The notes under the pieces were generated by a model. The model saw nothing but the letters and a program-made list of their open reading frames with translations, did no database searches and was not told the origin of the DNA. Shown in pieces: positions 8,096 through 16,017 of a DNA stretch of 64,000 nt. Position 1 is the stretch's first letter; the number at the start of each line of letters is the position of its first letter. A program made the translations under genes and the position numbers. This DNA comes from Thomasclavelia sp047249845 (GTDB taxonomy: Bacteria > Bacillota_I > Bacilli_A > Erysipelotrichales > Coprobacillaceae): positions 5,677 to 69,676 of the forward strand of contig NZ_JBKTWO010000010.1 in the NCBI RefSeq assembly GCF_047249845.1, read 5' to 3'.

Positions 8096-9190
8096 ATGAA
8101 AAAATTATTAATAGTGCTTCTTATTTTTTCGTTTTTATTAGTAGGATGTGGTAATAATAGTGAAGAATTTGAAATTGCACTAGTTACTGATGCTGGTGAT
8201 ATAAATGATAAATCGTTCAATCAATCAGCTTGGCAAGCAGTTGAAAAGTTTGGTAAAGATAAGAATGTCACATATAAATATTATAAGCCAGCTAGTTTTG
8301 ATGATGCGGGTTATAAAGCACAAATTGATGAAGCGGTTTTAAATGGGGCAAAAGTAATCGTTTGCCCAGGTTTTAAATTTTGTAATGCAATTGGTGAATT
8401 GCAAGATGAATATGATGAAGTTAAATTTATTTTAATCGATGCTACACCTACAATTCCAGATGAAAAAGATAGTACAAAATCTAAAGAAGTCAAACCAACA
8501 GATAATGTTTACTGCGCTTTATACAATGAAGTACAAGCGGGATATCTAGCTGGCTATGCTGCAGTAAAAGGTGGTTTTACTAAACTTGGATTCATGGGTG
8601 GAATTGCTTTGCCAGCTGTAATTAATTATGGATATGGATATCTTCAAGGTGCAAATGACGCTGCAATACAATCAGATGTCATGGTTGATATGATGTATAC
8701 TTATACTGGAACTTTTAGTGAAGATCCGGCAGTTAAAACTAAAGCAGCTAAATGGTATGATAGTGGATTAGAAGTTATTTTTTCTTGTGGAGGAGGAATT
8801 TGTAATTCTATCTTTCCTGCTGCTAAAGAGGCAGAAAAGTTTGCGATAGGAGTAGATAGTAATCAAAATGATGATAGTACTGGGGTAGTAATCACATCAG
8901 CTTTAAAAGATGTTAATAAAACAGTCTATGATAAATTAGTTGATTACAAAAATGATAAATTTAAGGGTGGAATTGAAACTCTTGATGCAACAGGTGGATA
9001 TATTGGACTACCAAAAGATTTTGAGCGTCTAGGTAATTTTAATGAAGATGCATATAATGAAATTTTTACTAAAGTAGCTAATGGCAGTGTAAAAATCAAA
9101 ACAAGAACAGAAGTTGATAATGATAATAAAGATAATGGAAACCCAACCAAGTTAAAGCTTTCCAATGTTAATATTACATATGATAAATAA
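8096..9190 (+). CDS. BMP/PnrA-family lipoprotein, nucleoside-type ABC substrate-binding protein
   Basis: This is the extracellular binding component of an importer whose characterised relatives (PnrA, BmpD, the B. subtilis Nup system) bind purine or other nucleosides. The 364-residue protein has a lipoprotein signal with lipobox LVGC and lipidation Cys18. The mature N-terminus carries the family's early pattern (IALVTDAGDINDKSFNQSAW). AGGAGG lies at 8080-8085, 10 bases before the ATG at 8096. A short hairpin separates it from the ATPase gene, which would let the binding protein be made in excess of the transporter. The exact substrate is not visible in sequence. Confidence 0.88.
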   Translation: MKKLLIVLLIFSFLLVGCGNNSEEFEIALVTDAGDINDKSFNQSAWQAVEKFGKDKNVTYKYYKPASFDDAGYKAQIDEAVLNGAKVIVCPGFKFCNAIGELQDEYDEVKFILIDATPTIPDEKDSTKSKEVKPTDNVYCALYNEVQAGYLAGYAAVKGGFTKLGFMGGIALPAVINYGYGYLQGANDAAIQSDVMVDMMYTYTGTFSEDPAVKTKAAKWYDSGLEVIFSCGGGICNSIFPAAKEAEKFAIGVDSNQNDDSTGVVITSALKDVNKTVYDKLVDYKNDKFKGGIETLDATGGYIGLPKDFERLGNFNEDAYNEIFTKVANGSVKIKTRTEVDNDNKDNGNPTKLKLSNVNITYDK

Positions 9191-9213
9191 AAGCGGGGTT
9201 ACTCGCTTTTTAT
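9190..9213 (+). terminator. Leaky terminator between binding protein and ATPase
   Basis: The stem AAAGCG/CGCTTT (9190-9195 with 9204-9209) with possible extra pairs is followed by a short T-run. It starts at the stop codon of the lipoprotein gene, and the ATPase gene follows only 57 bases later, so partial readthrough is likely. Confidence 0.6.
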
Positions 9214-9247
9214 TTATAAAAAACAGAAAAATAAAAGGAGTAGATTT

Positions 9248-10780
9248 ATGGAATATGTAATAGAGATGTTAAATATTACTAAAGAATTTCCAGGAATCAA
9301 AGCAAATGACAATATAACTTTACAGTTAAAAAAAGGTGAGATTCATGCTTTATTAGGAGAAAATGGAGCTGGTAAATCCACTTTGATGTCTATTTTATTT
9401 GGCTTATATCAGCCTGATTCAGGATGTATTAAAATAAACAATCAATTAGTAAAAATCAATAATCCTAATGATGCTAATCGATTCAAGATTGGAATGGTCC
9501 ACCAGCATTTTAAATTAGTAGAAACTTTTAGCGTACTTGAAAATATTATTTTAGGAACTGAAGAGAGTAAAAATGGATTTTTAATCAAAGAAAATGCTCG
9601 TAAACAAGTTATAACTCTATCAAAACAGTATAATTTAAATATTGATCCAGATGCTATAATTAAAGATATTACAGTTGGAATGCAACAAAGAGTTGAGATT
9701 TTAAAAATGTTATTTCGAGATAATGAAATACTGATTTTTGATGAACCTACCGCTGTATTAACACCTCAAGAAATTGATGAACTTTTAAAGATTATGAAAA
9801 GTTTAGTGAAGGAAGGTAAGTCAATTATCTTTATTACTCATAAGTTAAATGAAATTAAAATAGTAGCTGATAGATGTACTGTTATTCGTAAAGGAAAATA
9901 TATTAATACTGTTAATGTCCAAGAAGTTTCTAAAGAACAATTATCACAAATGATGGTTGGTCGTGATGTCAATTTTGTTGTCGAAAAAGAAATCTGTGCG
10001 CCCGGTGATATAGTATTAAAAGTAGAAAATCTTAATTATTCAAAAAAAGGTGTCAGCAAGAAGATTTTATCAAATATCAATTTTGAAGTTAAACGTAATG
10101 AAATCGTTTGTTTAGCAGGAATAGAAGGAAATGGACAAAGTGAATTAATATACGCTATTACTGGAATGTTAAATGGATATAAAGGTAAAATTATTTTAAA
10201 TAATAAAGATATTACAACTAGTTCAATACGGCAAAGAAATTTAGAAGGCATAGCACATATCCCTGAAGATCGTCACAAACATGGTTTAGTTCTTGATTAT
10301 AATTTAGCAGAAAATATGATTTTAAAAAATTATTTTACCAAAGATAATCAAAAATGGGGTTTCTTGAACTTTGATCATATATACAAGCAAGCACAGATTT
10401 TGATAAAAAACTATGATGTTCGTTCAGGACAAGGAGTATATTCAAAAGCTCGCGGATTATCTGGGGGTAATCAACAAAAAGCTATTATTGCTCGTGAAAT
10501 TAATAGTAATTGCGATATATTAATAGCTGTCCAGCCAACTCGAGGTTTAGATGTCGGGGCTATTGAATTTATTCATAAACAACTCATTCAATATCGTAAT
10601 CATGGACATGCTATTTTATTAGTAAGCTTAGAGATAGATGAAGTTATGAATATCAGTGATCGCATTTTAGTAATGTATGAAGGGCAAATAGTTGGTGATC
10701 TTGATCCTAAAAAAACTAATGTTGAAGAATTAGGATTATATATGTCAGGTTCTAAGCGAGGTGTAAATGATGAAAGATAA
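9248..10780 (+). CDS. Nucleoside-type ABC importer, tandem ATPase subunit
   Basis: This cytoplasmic protein has two fused ABC ATPase domains and 510 residues, the normal size for the NupA/YufO and sugar (RbsA-like) class. The first half has Walker A GENGAGKST (37-45), signature VGMQQR and Walker B ILIFDEPTA near 160. The second half has the degenerate P-loop GIEGNGQSE near 290, typical of this class, signature LSGGNQQK and VQPTRGLD in place of a classical Walker B. It overlaps the first permease gene by 14 bases. With the lipoprotein and two permeases it forms a complete importer. Confidence 0.9.
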   Translation: MEYVIEMLNITKEFPGIKANDNITLQLKKGEIHALLGENGAGKSTLMSILFGLYQPDSGCIKINNQLVKINNPNDANRFKIGMVHQHFKLVETFSVLENIILGTEESKNGFLIKENARKQVITLSKQYNLNIDPDAIIKDITVGMQQRVEILKMLFRDNEILIFDEPTAVLTPQEIDELLKIMKSLVKEGKSIIFITHKLNEIKIVADRCTVIRKGKYINTVNVQEVSKEQLSQMMVGRDVNFVVEKEICAPGDIVLKVENLNYSKKGVSKKILSNINFEVKRNEIVCLAGIEGNGQSELIYAITGMLNGYKGKIILNNKDITTSSIRQRNLEGIAHIPEDRHKHGLVLDYNLAENMILKNYFTKDNQKWGFLNFDHIYKQAQILIKNYDVRSGQGVYSKARGLSGGNQQKAIIAREINSNCDILIAVQPTRGLDVGAIEFIHKQLIQYRNHGHAILLVSLEIDEVMNISDRILVMYEGQIVGDLDPKKTNVEELGLYMSGSKRGVNDER

Positions 10781-11843
10781 AGAATGGTATAAAGCATTTA
10801 TATCATCATTGATTGCTATTGGTTGTGGTTTGATTTTTGGATTATTAATTATGTTTTTAGTTGTTCCTAATCAAGCTTTGGAAGGTTTTTCTATCTTATT
10901 AAGAGGGGGATTTTATCGAGGAATAAGAAGCGTTGGGGAAGTATTATATTTATCAGTTCCTATTATGATGACAGGTCTTTCGGTTGCTTTTGCGTTTAAA
11001 TGCGGTTTATTTAATATTGGAACTCCAGGACAATACATAATTGGTGCTTTTGTTTCAATGTTTGTAGCTTTTAATCTAACTTTTATTCCAGATTCAATTC
11101 GTTGGTTTTTTGCAATTTTTGCAGGAGGAATAGCTGGATCCTTATGGGCTAGTGTACCAGGAATCCTCAAAGCATATTGTAATGTAAATGAAGTAATTTC
11201 AGGAATTATGATGAATTATATTGGGATGTTAATAGTAATTGAAGGGGTTAAACAATATATGTATAATTCTACAGGAGCTGAATCATATACGATTTCTAAA
11301 AGTTTAGCTATTCCTAATTTAGGGTTGGATAGAATCTTTAGAGGTTCTAGTATTAATATTGGAACATTTATTGCAATTGGTATATGCATAATTGCCTATA
11401 TTATAATGAACAAAACAACATATGGTTATGAGTTAAAAGCTACCGGGTATAATTCTAACGCAAGTAAATATGCTGGGATGAACGAAAAGAAAAGTGTAAT
11501 TTTAGCAATGGTGATAGCTGGTTTTTTTGCAGGTTTAGGTGGTGCTTTAGTGTATTTAGCAGGAACTGGTAGAACAATTAGTACTGCAGAAGTATTGGCA
11601 GCTGAAGGATTTAATGGAATTTCAGTAGCGTTATTAGGTTTTAATAATCCTTTAGGTGTAATTTTTGCAGCTTTATTTATTGCTTATATTAATTTAGGAG
11701 GAAATTATGTTCAAGCAGTTCATATTGCCGTTGAAATCATTGATATAATTGTTGCTGCAATTATCTATTTTAGTTCTTTTACTTTATTTATTCGTTTGTT
11801 TTTAGAAAAAAAACGACGCTATAAACAAGGAGGAGAAAAATAA
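10767..11843 (+). CDS. Nucleoside-type ABC importer permease (first)
   Basis: This is an integral membrane permease of the BPD_transp_2 (LivH/YufP-like) family, 358 residues with about eight to ten hydrophobic segments. The conserved cytoplasmic stretch around ELKATGYNSNASKYAGMN (about residues 216-233) matches the EAA-like loop of the family (normally RAxGxNxxAAxxAGI). The start overlaps the ATPase gene; two adjacent ATG codons at 10767 and 10770 are both possible. Its stop shares bases with the start of the second permease (TAATG), which indicates coupled translation and a hetero-dimeric channel. Confidence 0.9.
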   Translation: MMKDKEWYKAFISSLIAIGCGLIFGLLIMFLVVPNQALEGFSILLRGGFYRGIRSVGEVLYLSVPIMMTGLSVAFAFKCGLFNIGTPGQYIIGAFVSMFVAFNLTFIPDSIRWFFAIFAGGIAGSLWASVPGILKAYCNVNEVISGIMMNYIGMLIVIEGVKQYMYNSTGAESYTISKSLAIPNLGLDRIFRGSSINIGTFIAIGICIIAYIIMNKTTYGYELKATGYNSNASKYAGMNEKKSVILAMVIAGFFAGLGGALVYLAGTGRTISTAEVLAAEGFNGISVALLGFNNPLGVIFAALFIAYINLGGNYVQAVHIAVEIIDIIVAAIIYFSSFTLFIRLFLEKKRRYKQGGEK

Positions 11844-12805
11844 TGGATTTATTTTATTTTTTATTTAGACAAAGCCTAATGTTTTCTATTCCTTTGCTGA
11901 TTGTAGCATTAGGAGGATTATTTAGTGAGCGTTCTGGTATTATTAATATTGCTTTAGAAGGAATTATGATTTTTGGAGCTTTTTTTGGGATTTTATTTAT
12001 GTTTATAGCACAAAATAATGATTGGATACAGGGACAATTATTATTTTATATATCACTGATAGTTTCTGGAATCGTTGGCGGACTGTTTGCTTTATTACAT
12101 GCTTTTGCAGCAGTTAATATGAAAGCCGATCAAACTATTTCAGGAACTGCTTTAAACTTATTTGCACCAGCATTAGGAATCTTTATAGCTAAAACAATAT
12201 TTGGTGGTGTTAAAAGTATTCCTTTTACAAATGAATTTTTAATTAAAGAAATTCCATTTTTATCAAATATTCCAATAATAGGAGAAATGTTTTTTAAAGA
12301 TTTTTATGTATCCACTTTTATTGGAATCATTATTCTAATTCTTACATATGTTTTTTTATATAAAACTAAAACTGGTTTAAGAATTAGAACTTGTGGTGAA
12401 AACCCACATGCAGCAGATGCAGCTGGAATCAATGTTTATAAAATGCGCTATTTAGGAGTTGTTTTATCAGGTGTTTTAGCTGGAATAGGTGGATTGGTCT
12501 ATGTTATTCCTATTACAAGTGAATATTCAAGTACAGTAGCAGGGTATGGCTTTTTAGCGTTAGCAGTTTTGATATTTGGAAACTGGAATCCTTGGCGAAT
12601 CGCACTTTCAGCAATTTTCTTTGCTTTTGCTAAAACTTTAGCGGTAACATATGCTTCAATTCCTTTTTTATTAAACTCAGGAATCCCAGGAATCATTTTT
12701 AGAATTTTTCCTTATCTTGCAACATTGATATTATTAGCATTTACATCTAAGAATTCTGCCGCTCCAAAAGCAGCAGGTGAACCATTTGATAAATCAAAAC
12801 GATAA
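11843..12805 (+). CDS. Nucleoside-type ABC importer permease (second)
   Basis: This is the partner permease, 320 residues with about eight membrane segments. The early ERSGIINIALEGIM motif (about 27-40) is the hallmark of the YufQ/NupC-type permease in nucleoside importers. The cytoplasmic loop reads RTCGENPHAADAAGINVYKM, close to the family consensus. It follows the first permease with a TAATG overlap and is the last gene of the importer operon, ending at a strong terminator at 12804-12840. Confidence 0.9.
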   Translation: MDLFYFLFRQSLMFSIPLLIVALGGLFSERSGIINIALEGIMIFGAFFGILFMFIAQNNDWIQGQLLFYISLIVSGIVGGLFALLHAFAAVNMKADQTISGTALNLFAPALGIFIAKTIFGGVKSIPFTNEFLIKEIPFLSNIPIIGEMFFKDFYVSTFIGIIILILTYVFLYKTKTGLRIRTCGENPHAADAAGINVYKMRYLGVVLSGVLAGIGGLVYVIPITSEYSSTVAGYGFLALAVLIFGNWNPWRIALSAIFFAFAKTLAVTYASIPFLLNSGIPGIIFRIFPYLATLILLAFTSKNSAAPKAAGEPFDKSKR

Positions 12806-12840
12806 AATCAAAGTTTTATTATACTTTGATTTTTATTTTA
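12804..12840 (+). terminator. Terminator of the ABC importer operon
   Basis: A 10-bp stem (AAAATCAAAG/CTTTGATTTT) with a 10-base AT loop is followed by TTTATTTTA. Confidence 0.75.
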
Positions 12841-12916
12841 ATAAATCCTTGTTTTAATTTTATTTTCTGTTTTTTAGTGTATAATATATACATTAGATTT
12901 ATAAAAGGAGTGTCAT

Positions 12917-14179
12917 ATGAAAAAAAGTTATCAGTTATCGGGATATACATTACATGTAATTCCAAGCAAAAAGTTTAAAAATATAACGATGTCATTAAAA
13001 TTAGAAAATAGATTAACCAAAGAAAATGTAACTAAAAGATCATTATTAGCATTCATGTTAACTGGAGGGACTGAAAAATATCCCTCTACTCAAGCCTTAT
13101 CTAGTCATCTAGAAGATTTATATGGAATGAACTTTGGAACTAATTTAGCAACAAAAGGACTAGGTCAAGTATTAAATATTTCAAGTGTGTGTATAAATGA
13201 AGCTTTTTTACCGTATCAAGAAGATCTATTAAAACAGCAAATCAAATTATTTAATGATGTTCTTTATCATCCTAATATTCAAAATGGTAAATTTGATGAG
13301 CAAACTTTTAATATAAAGAAAAAGGAATTAAGAGAACGATTAATTGTACAAAATGATGATAAATTTATGTATGGTTTAAATCAGTTATTTAAAAATATGG
13401 GTGAGGGGGGATTTTTATCAATTAGTAATAATGGATATATTGAAGAATTAGATAAAATTACTAATGAAGAATTATATCAATATTTATTACAATCAATTGA
13501 AGAAGATGTAAAGAATTTATATGTTGTTGGTGATGTTGATGAAAGTATTGTTGATGTATTTAAAGAAAATTTAAGTTTTTCAACAAATCCAACATTAATT
13601 CCAGTCGTAACCAATTTTAATTCCACTAAAACAGAAGTACTTGAGGTAATTGAAAAACAAGAGATTACTCAATCTAAATTAAATTTAGGATATGTAGTAG
13701 ATTGTAATTTCTTAGATGAAATGACTTATGCAATGACTGTTTTTAATGCGATTTTTGGTGGCTTTTCACAATCTAGATTATTTAAAGTTGTTAGAGAAAA
13801 ACACAGTCTTTGTTATTATATATCGTCTAGTTATGGTGCATTTAGTGGGATCATGACAGTTAATGCAGGAATTGAAGGTAGTGATTATCAAAAAGCAAAG
13901 CAATTAATTGATGAAGAATTAAAGAATATTCAAAATGGTGATTTTAGTGATGATGAAATAAATTTAGCTAAATTAATGTTAAAAAGTTCACTTACTAAAA
14001 CTAAAGATGAACCAATGAGTTTGATCACATTAGCTTATAATCGTGATCTGACAGGCAAACAAGAATCTAATGAAGAATATCTTGATAAGATATTAAAAGT
14101 TACTAGGGAAGAAATAATCGCAGCAAGTAAAAAGGTACATTTAGATACTATCTTCTTGCTTACAGGGAGTGATAAATAA
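12917..14179 (+). CDS. ymfF: M16-family peptidase-like protein, non-catalytic (YmfF type)
   Basis: This 420-residue M16 fold protein lacks the zinc-binding HxxEH signature: the equivalent region reads LLAFMLTGGTEKYPS (about residues 43-57). It therefore resembles the inactive partner of the two-subunit M16B peptidases. The next gene carries an intact site and begins on the shared TAATG junction. In B. subtilis ymfF and ymfH are adjacent in the same order downstream of spoIIIE; the pair's physiological substrate is not established. A TATAAT box at 12880-12885 is a plausible -10 but lacks a good -35. Confidence 0.82.
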   Translation: MKKSYQLSGYTLHVIPSKKFKNITMSLKLENRLTKENVTKRSLLAFMLTGGTEKYPSTQALSSHLEDLYGMNFGTNLATKGLGQVLNISSVCINEAFLPYQEDLLKQQIKLFNDVLYHPNIQNGKFDEQTFNIKKKELRERLIVQNDDKFMYGLNQLFKNMGEGGFLSISNNGYIEELDKITNEELYQYLLQSIEEDVKNLYVVGDVDESIVDVFKENLSFSTNPTLIPVVTNFNSTKTEVLEVIEKQEITQSKLNLGYVVDCNFLDEMTYAMTVFNAIFGGFSQSRLFKVVREKHSLCYYISSSYGAFSGIMTVNAGIEGSDYQKAKQLIDEELKNIQNGDFSDDEINLAKLMLKSSLTKTKDEPMSLITLAYNRDLTGKQESNEEYLDKILKVTREEIIAASKKVHLDTIFLLTGSDK

Positions 14180-15459
14180 TGGAAAAATTATATTTTGAAA
14201 CATTAAAAGAAACTTTGTATCATGAAACAATGGATAATGGTTTAGAAGTATTCTTACTTCCAAAACCGGGTTTTGAAAAAACTTATGGTTTATTTACAAC
14301 AAAATTTGGTGCTATTGATACAACTTTTGTCCCAATTAATCAAGATGAGATGATCAAGGTTGAAGATGGAATCGCTCATTTTCTTGAGCATAAAATGTTT
14401 GATATGAATGGTAGTGATGCTTCAGATGAATTTGCCAAACTTGGTGCAAGCACAAATGCTTTTACTTCATCAAGTCGTACTGCTTATTTATTTAGTACTA
14501 CTACAAATGAATATCCATGTATTGAATTATTACTAGATTTTGTTCAAAAACTAGAAATTACAACTGATAGTGTTGAAAAAGAAAAAGGTATTATTGGTCA
14601 AGAAATTAAAATGTATGATGATGATCCAGATTGGCGAGTTTATTTTGGTTCAATTCAAAATTTATACAATAATCATCCTGTAGCTGTTGATATTGCAGGA
14701 ACTGTAGAAACCGTAAACAATACCACTAAAGATATGTTAGAACTTTGTTATAATACTTTCTATCATCCTAGTAATATGATGCTTTTTGTAGTTGGAAATA
14801 TTGAGGCTGATAAAGCAATTTCTGTTATTAAGGAAAACCAGGCTAAAAAAGATTTTAAAATGGCTAAAAAAATTGTTTGTCAAAAAAATATTGAACCTTG
14901 TAATATTAAGACTAAAGAAGAAATCTTAACAATGGATGTAGAAATGAATAAAATCATTGTTTCAATTAAAATAAATGAAATTTTAAATGATCCCAAGTTA
15001 AAAATAAGACGAGAATTAGCAATAAACCTATTATTTGATTTATTATTTTCAAAAAGTGCTAAGCTATATAATGAATGGCTTAATAAAGGAATAATAAATG
15101 ATTCTTTTAGCGCTAACTTTACTCAAGAACGTGATTATGCTTTTATTCAAATTGGCTGTGATTGTGATGATTATCAAACTTTGAAAGAGCATTTATATGA
15201 TTTAATCAGGAATTTTGGTGATATAGAAATATCTAAAGATGATTTTGAAAGAATCAAAAAGAAAAATATTGGTTTATTTATTAATCTGTTTAATGGTCCA
15301 GAGAGTATAGCTAATTTATTTAGCCGCTATTATTTTGAAGGTACTAATGCATTGAATTTGGTTGATGAAATTGCTGAAATTACCCTTGATGATATTTATG
15401 AAATGTTTAAATATTTTGACTTAGAATATACAAGTACATGTATAGTTAAGAAAAAGTAA
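14179..15459 (+). CDS. ymfH: M16-family zinc metallopeptidase (YmfH type)
   Basis: This is the catalytic partner of the preceding gene, 426 residues. The inverted zinc site is HFLEH at 67-71, with the third ligand most likely Glu142 in GQEI, about 75 residues later, as in other M16 enzymes. The substrate-clamp-like patch LGASTNAFTSSSRTAY at 88-103 is also typical. No signal peptide is present, so it should be cytoplasmic. The start codon overlaps the ymfF stop, so equimolar synthesis is expected. The 6S RNA promoter follows 31 bases after its stop; no clear terminator is seen in that gap. Confidence 0.87.
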   Translation: MEKLYFETLKETLYHETMDNGLEVFLLPKPGFEKTYGLFTTKFGAIDTTFVPINQDEMIKVEDGIAHFLEHKMFDMNGSDASDEFAKLGASTNAFTSSSRTAYLFSTTTNEYPCIELLLDFVQKLEITTDSVEKEKGIIGQEIKMYDDDPDWRVYFGSIQNLYNNHPVAVDIAGTVETVNNTTKDMLELCYNTFYHPSNMMLFVVGNIEADKAISVIKENQAKKDFKMAKKIVCQKNIEPCNIKTKEEILTMDVEMNKIIVSIKINEILNDPKLKIRRELAINLLFDLLFSKSAKLYNEWLNKGIINDSFSANFTQERDYAFIQIGCDCDDYQTLKEHLYDLIRNFGDIEISKDDFERIKKKNIGLFINLFNGPESIANLFSRYYFEGTNALNLVDEIAEITLDDIYEMFKYFDLEYTSTCIVKKK

Positions 15460-15490
15460 AATTATGTCAAATAACAAACATGAATAATTG

Positions 15491-15518
15491 TTGACACTTG
15501 CCATGCTTGTGTTATAAT
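15491..15518 (+). promoter_or_regulatory. Sigma-A promoter of the 6S RNA
   Basis: A consensus TTGACA at 15491-15496, a 16-base spacer and TATAAT at 15513-15518 are the strongest sigma-A match in the window. The predicted start is the G at about 15525. Confidence 0.85.
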
Positions 15519-15524
15519 AATTTT

Positions 15525-15679
15525 GGTTAGAGAGTAAATAAATTTCCACATCATAGATAAGGGAACCTGATCTAAATCACGGTGTTGAAAACCTATCATA
15601 GAATAGGGATCCTAAAGTGAATTTAAAGGTACCCACCTGTAATTAACAGGGAAATATCTAAAGCTCTCTACCTTTTTTT
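15525..15679 (+). ncRNA. ssrS: 6S RNA
   Basis: 6S RNA binds sigma-A RNA polymerase by mimicking an open promoter. The predicted transcript is about 155 bases. Its ends pair (GGTTAGAGAG at the 5' end with CTCTCTACC at the 3' end, allowing a bulge), closing one long rod, and a 7-base T-run at 15673-15679 ends it. The interior contains CCTGATCT on the 5' side and GGTACCCACCTG on the 3' side, both resembling Firmicutes 6S RNAs such as B. subtilis BsrA. A consensus promoter lies just upstream. No protein-coding frame fits. A covariance-model search would settle it. Confidence 0.82.
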
Positions 15680-15698
15680 ATGTAAGGAGAATAATAAA

Positions 15699-15929
15699 AT
15701 GAGTAGTATAGATCCTAAATTGATTACAAGAATCAACGAATTAGCAAAAAAGAAAAAAGATGGTACAATTACAGCTTTAGAATTAAAAGAACAAGAAAAA
15801 TTACGTCAAGAATATTTAAAAGCATTTAGAAGTGGTTTTAAACAGCAATTGATGGGAATTAAAGTAGTTGATGCTAAAGGAAATGACATAACTCCTCAAA
15901 AATTAAGAGATGAAAAATCAAAAAATTAA
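15699..15929 (+). CDS. ynzC: DUF896 family protein (YnzC)
   Basis: This 76-residue protein has the compact DUF896 pattern: an N-terminal helix INELAKKKKDGTITALEL, a second helix rich in Lys/Glu, and the conserved RQEYLKAFRSGFKQQL stretch (about 51-66). In B. subtilis ynzC is the last gene of the LexA-controlled yneA-yneB-ynzC operon next to tkt. Here yneA and yneB are absent and the gene sits directly behind the 6S RNA, with only 19 bases between the T-run and its ATG. It probably depends on readthrough from the 6S promoter. Molecular function is unknown. Confidence 0.88.
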   Translation: MSSIDPKLITRINELAKKKKDGTITALELKEQEKLRQEYLKAFRSGFKQQLMGIKVVDAKGNDITPQKLRDEKSKN

Positions 15930-15948
15930 AGATATTTATAGAAACTTA

Positions 15949-15976
15949 TTCAAATTTAGACATTTTTGTGTATAAT
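15949..15976 (+). promoter_or_regulatory. Likely sigma-A promoter of tkt
   Basis: TTCAAA at 15949-15954 (4 of 6 consensus), a 16-base spacer and TATAAT at 15971-15976 lie about 40 bases before the tkt start. Confidence 0.6.
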
Positions 15977-16017
15977 AAGGATAAGTTTTTTATGTGCAAA
16001 AGGAGAATTAGAAATAA

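Noticed and set aside
12917..14179. YmfF as a broken peptidase gene
   Set aside because: Lack of the HxxEH motif is normal for the non-catalytic partner of paired M16 peptidases; the frame is intact and coupled to ymfH.
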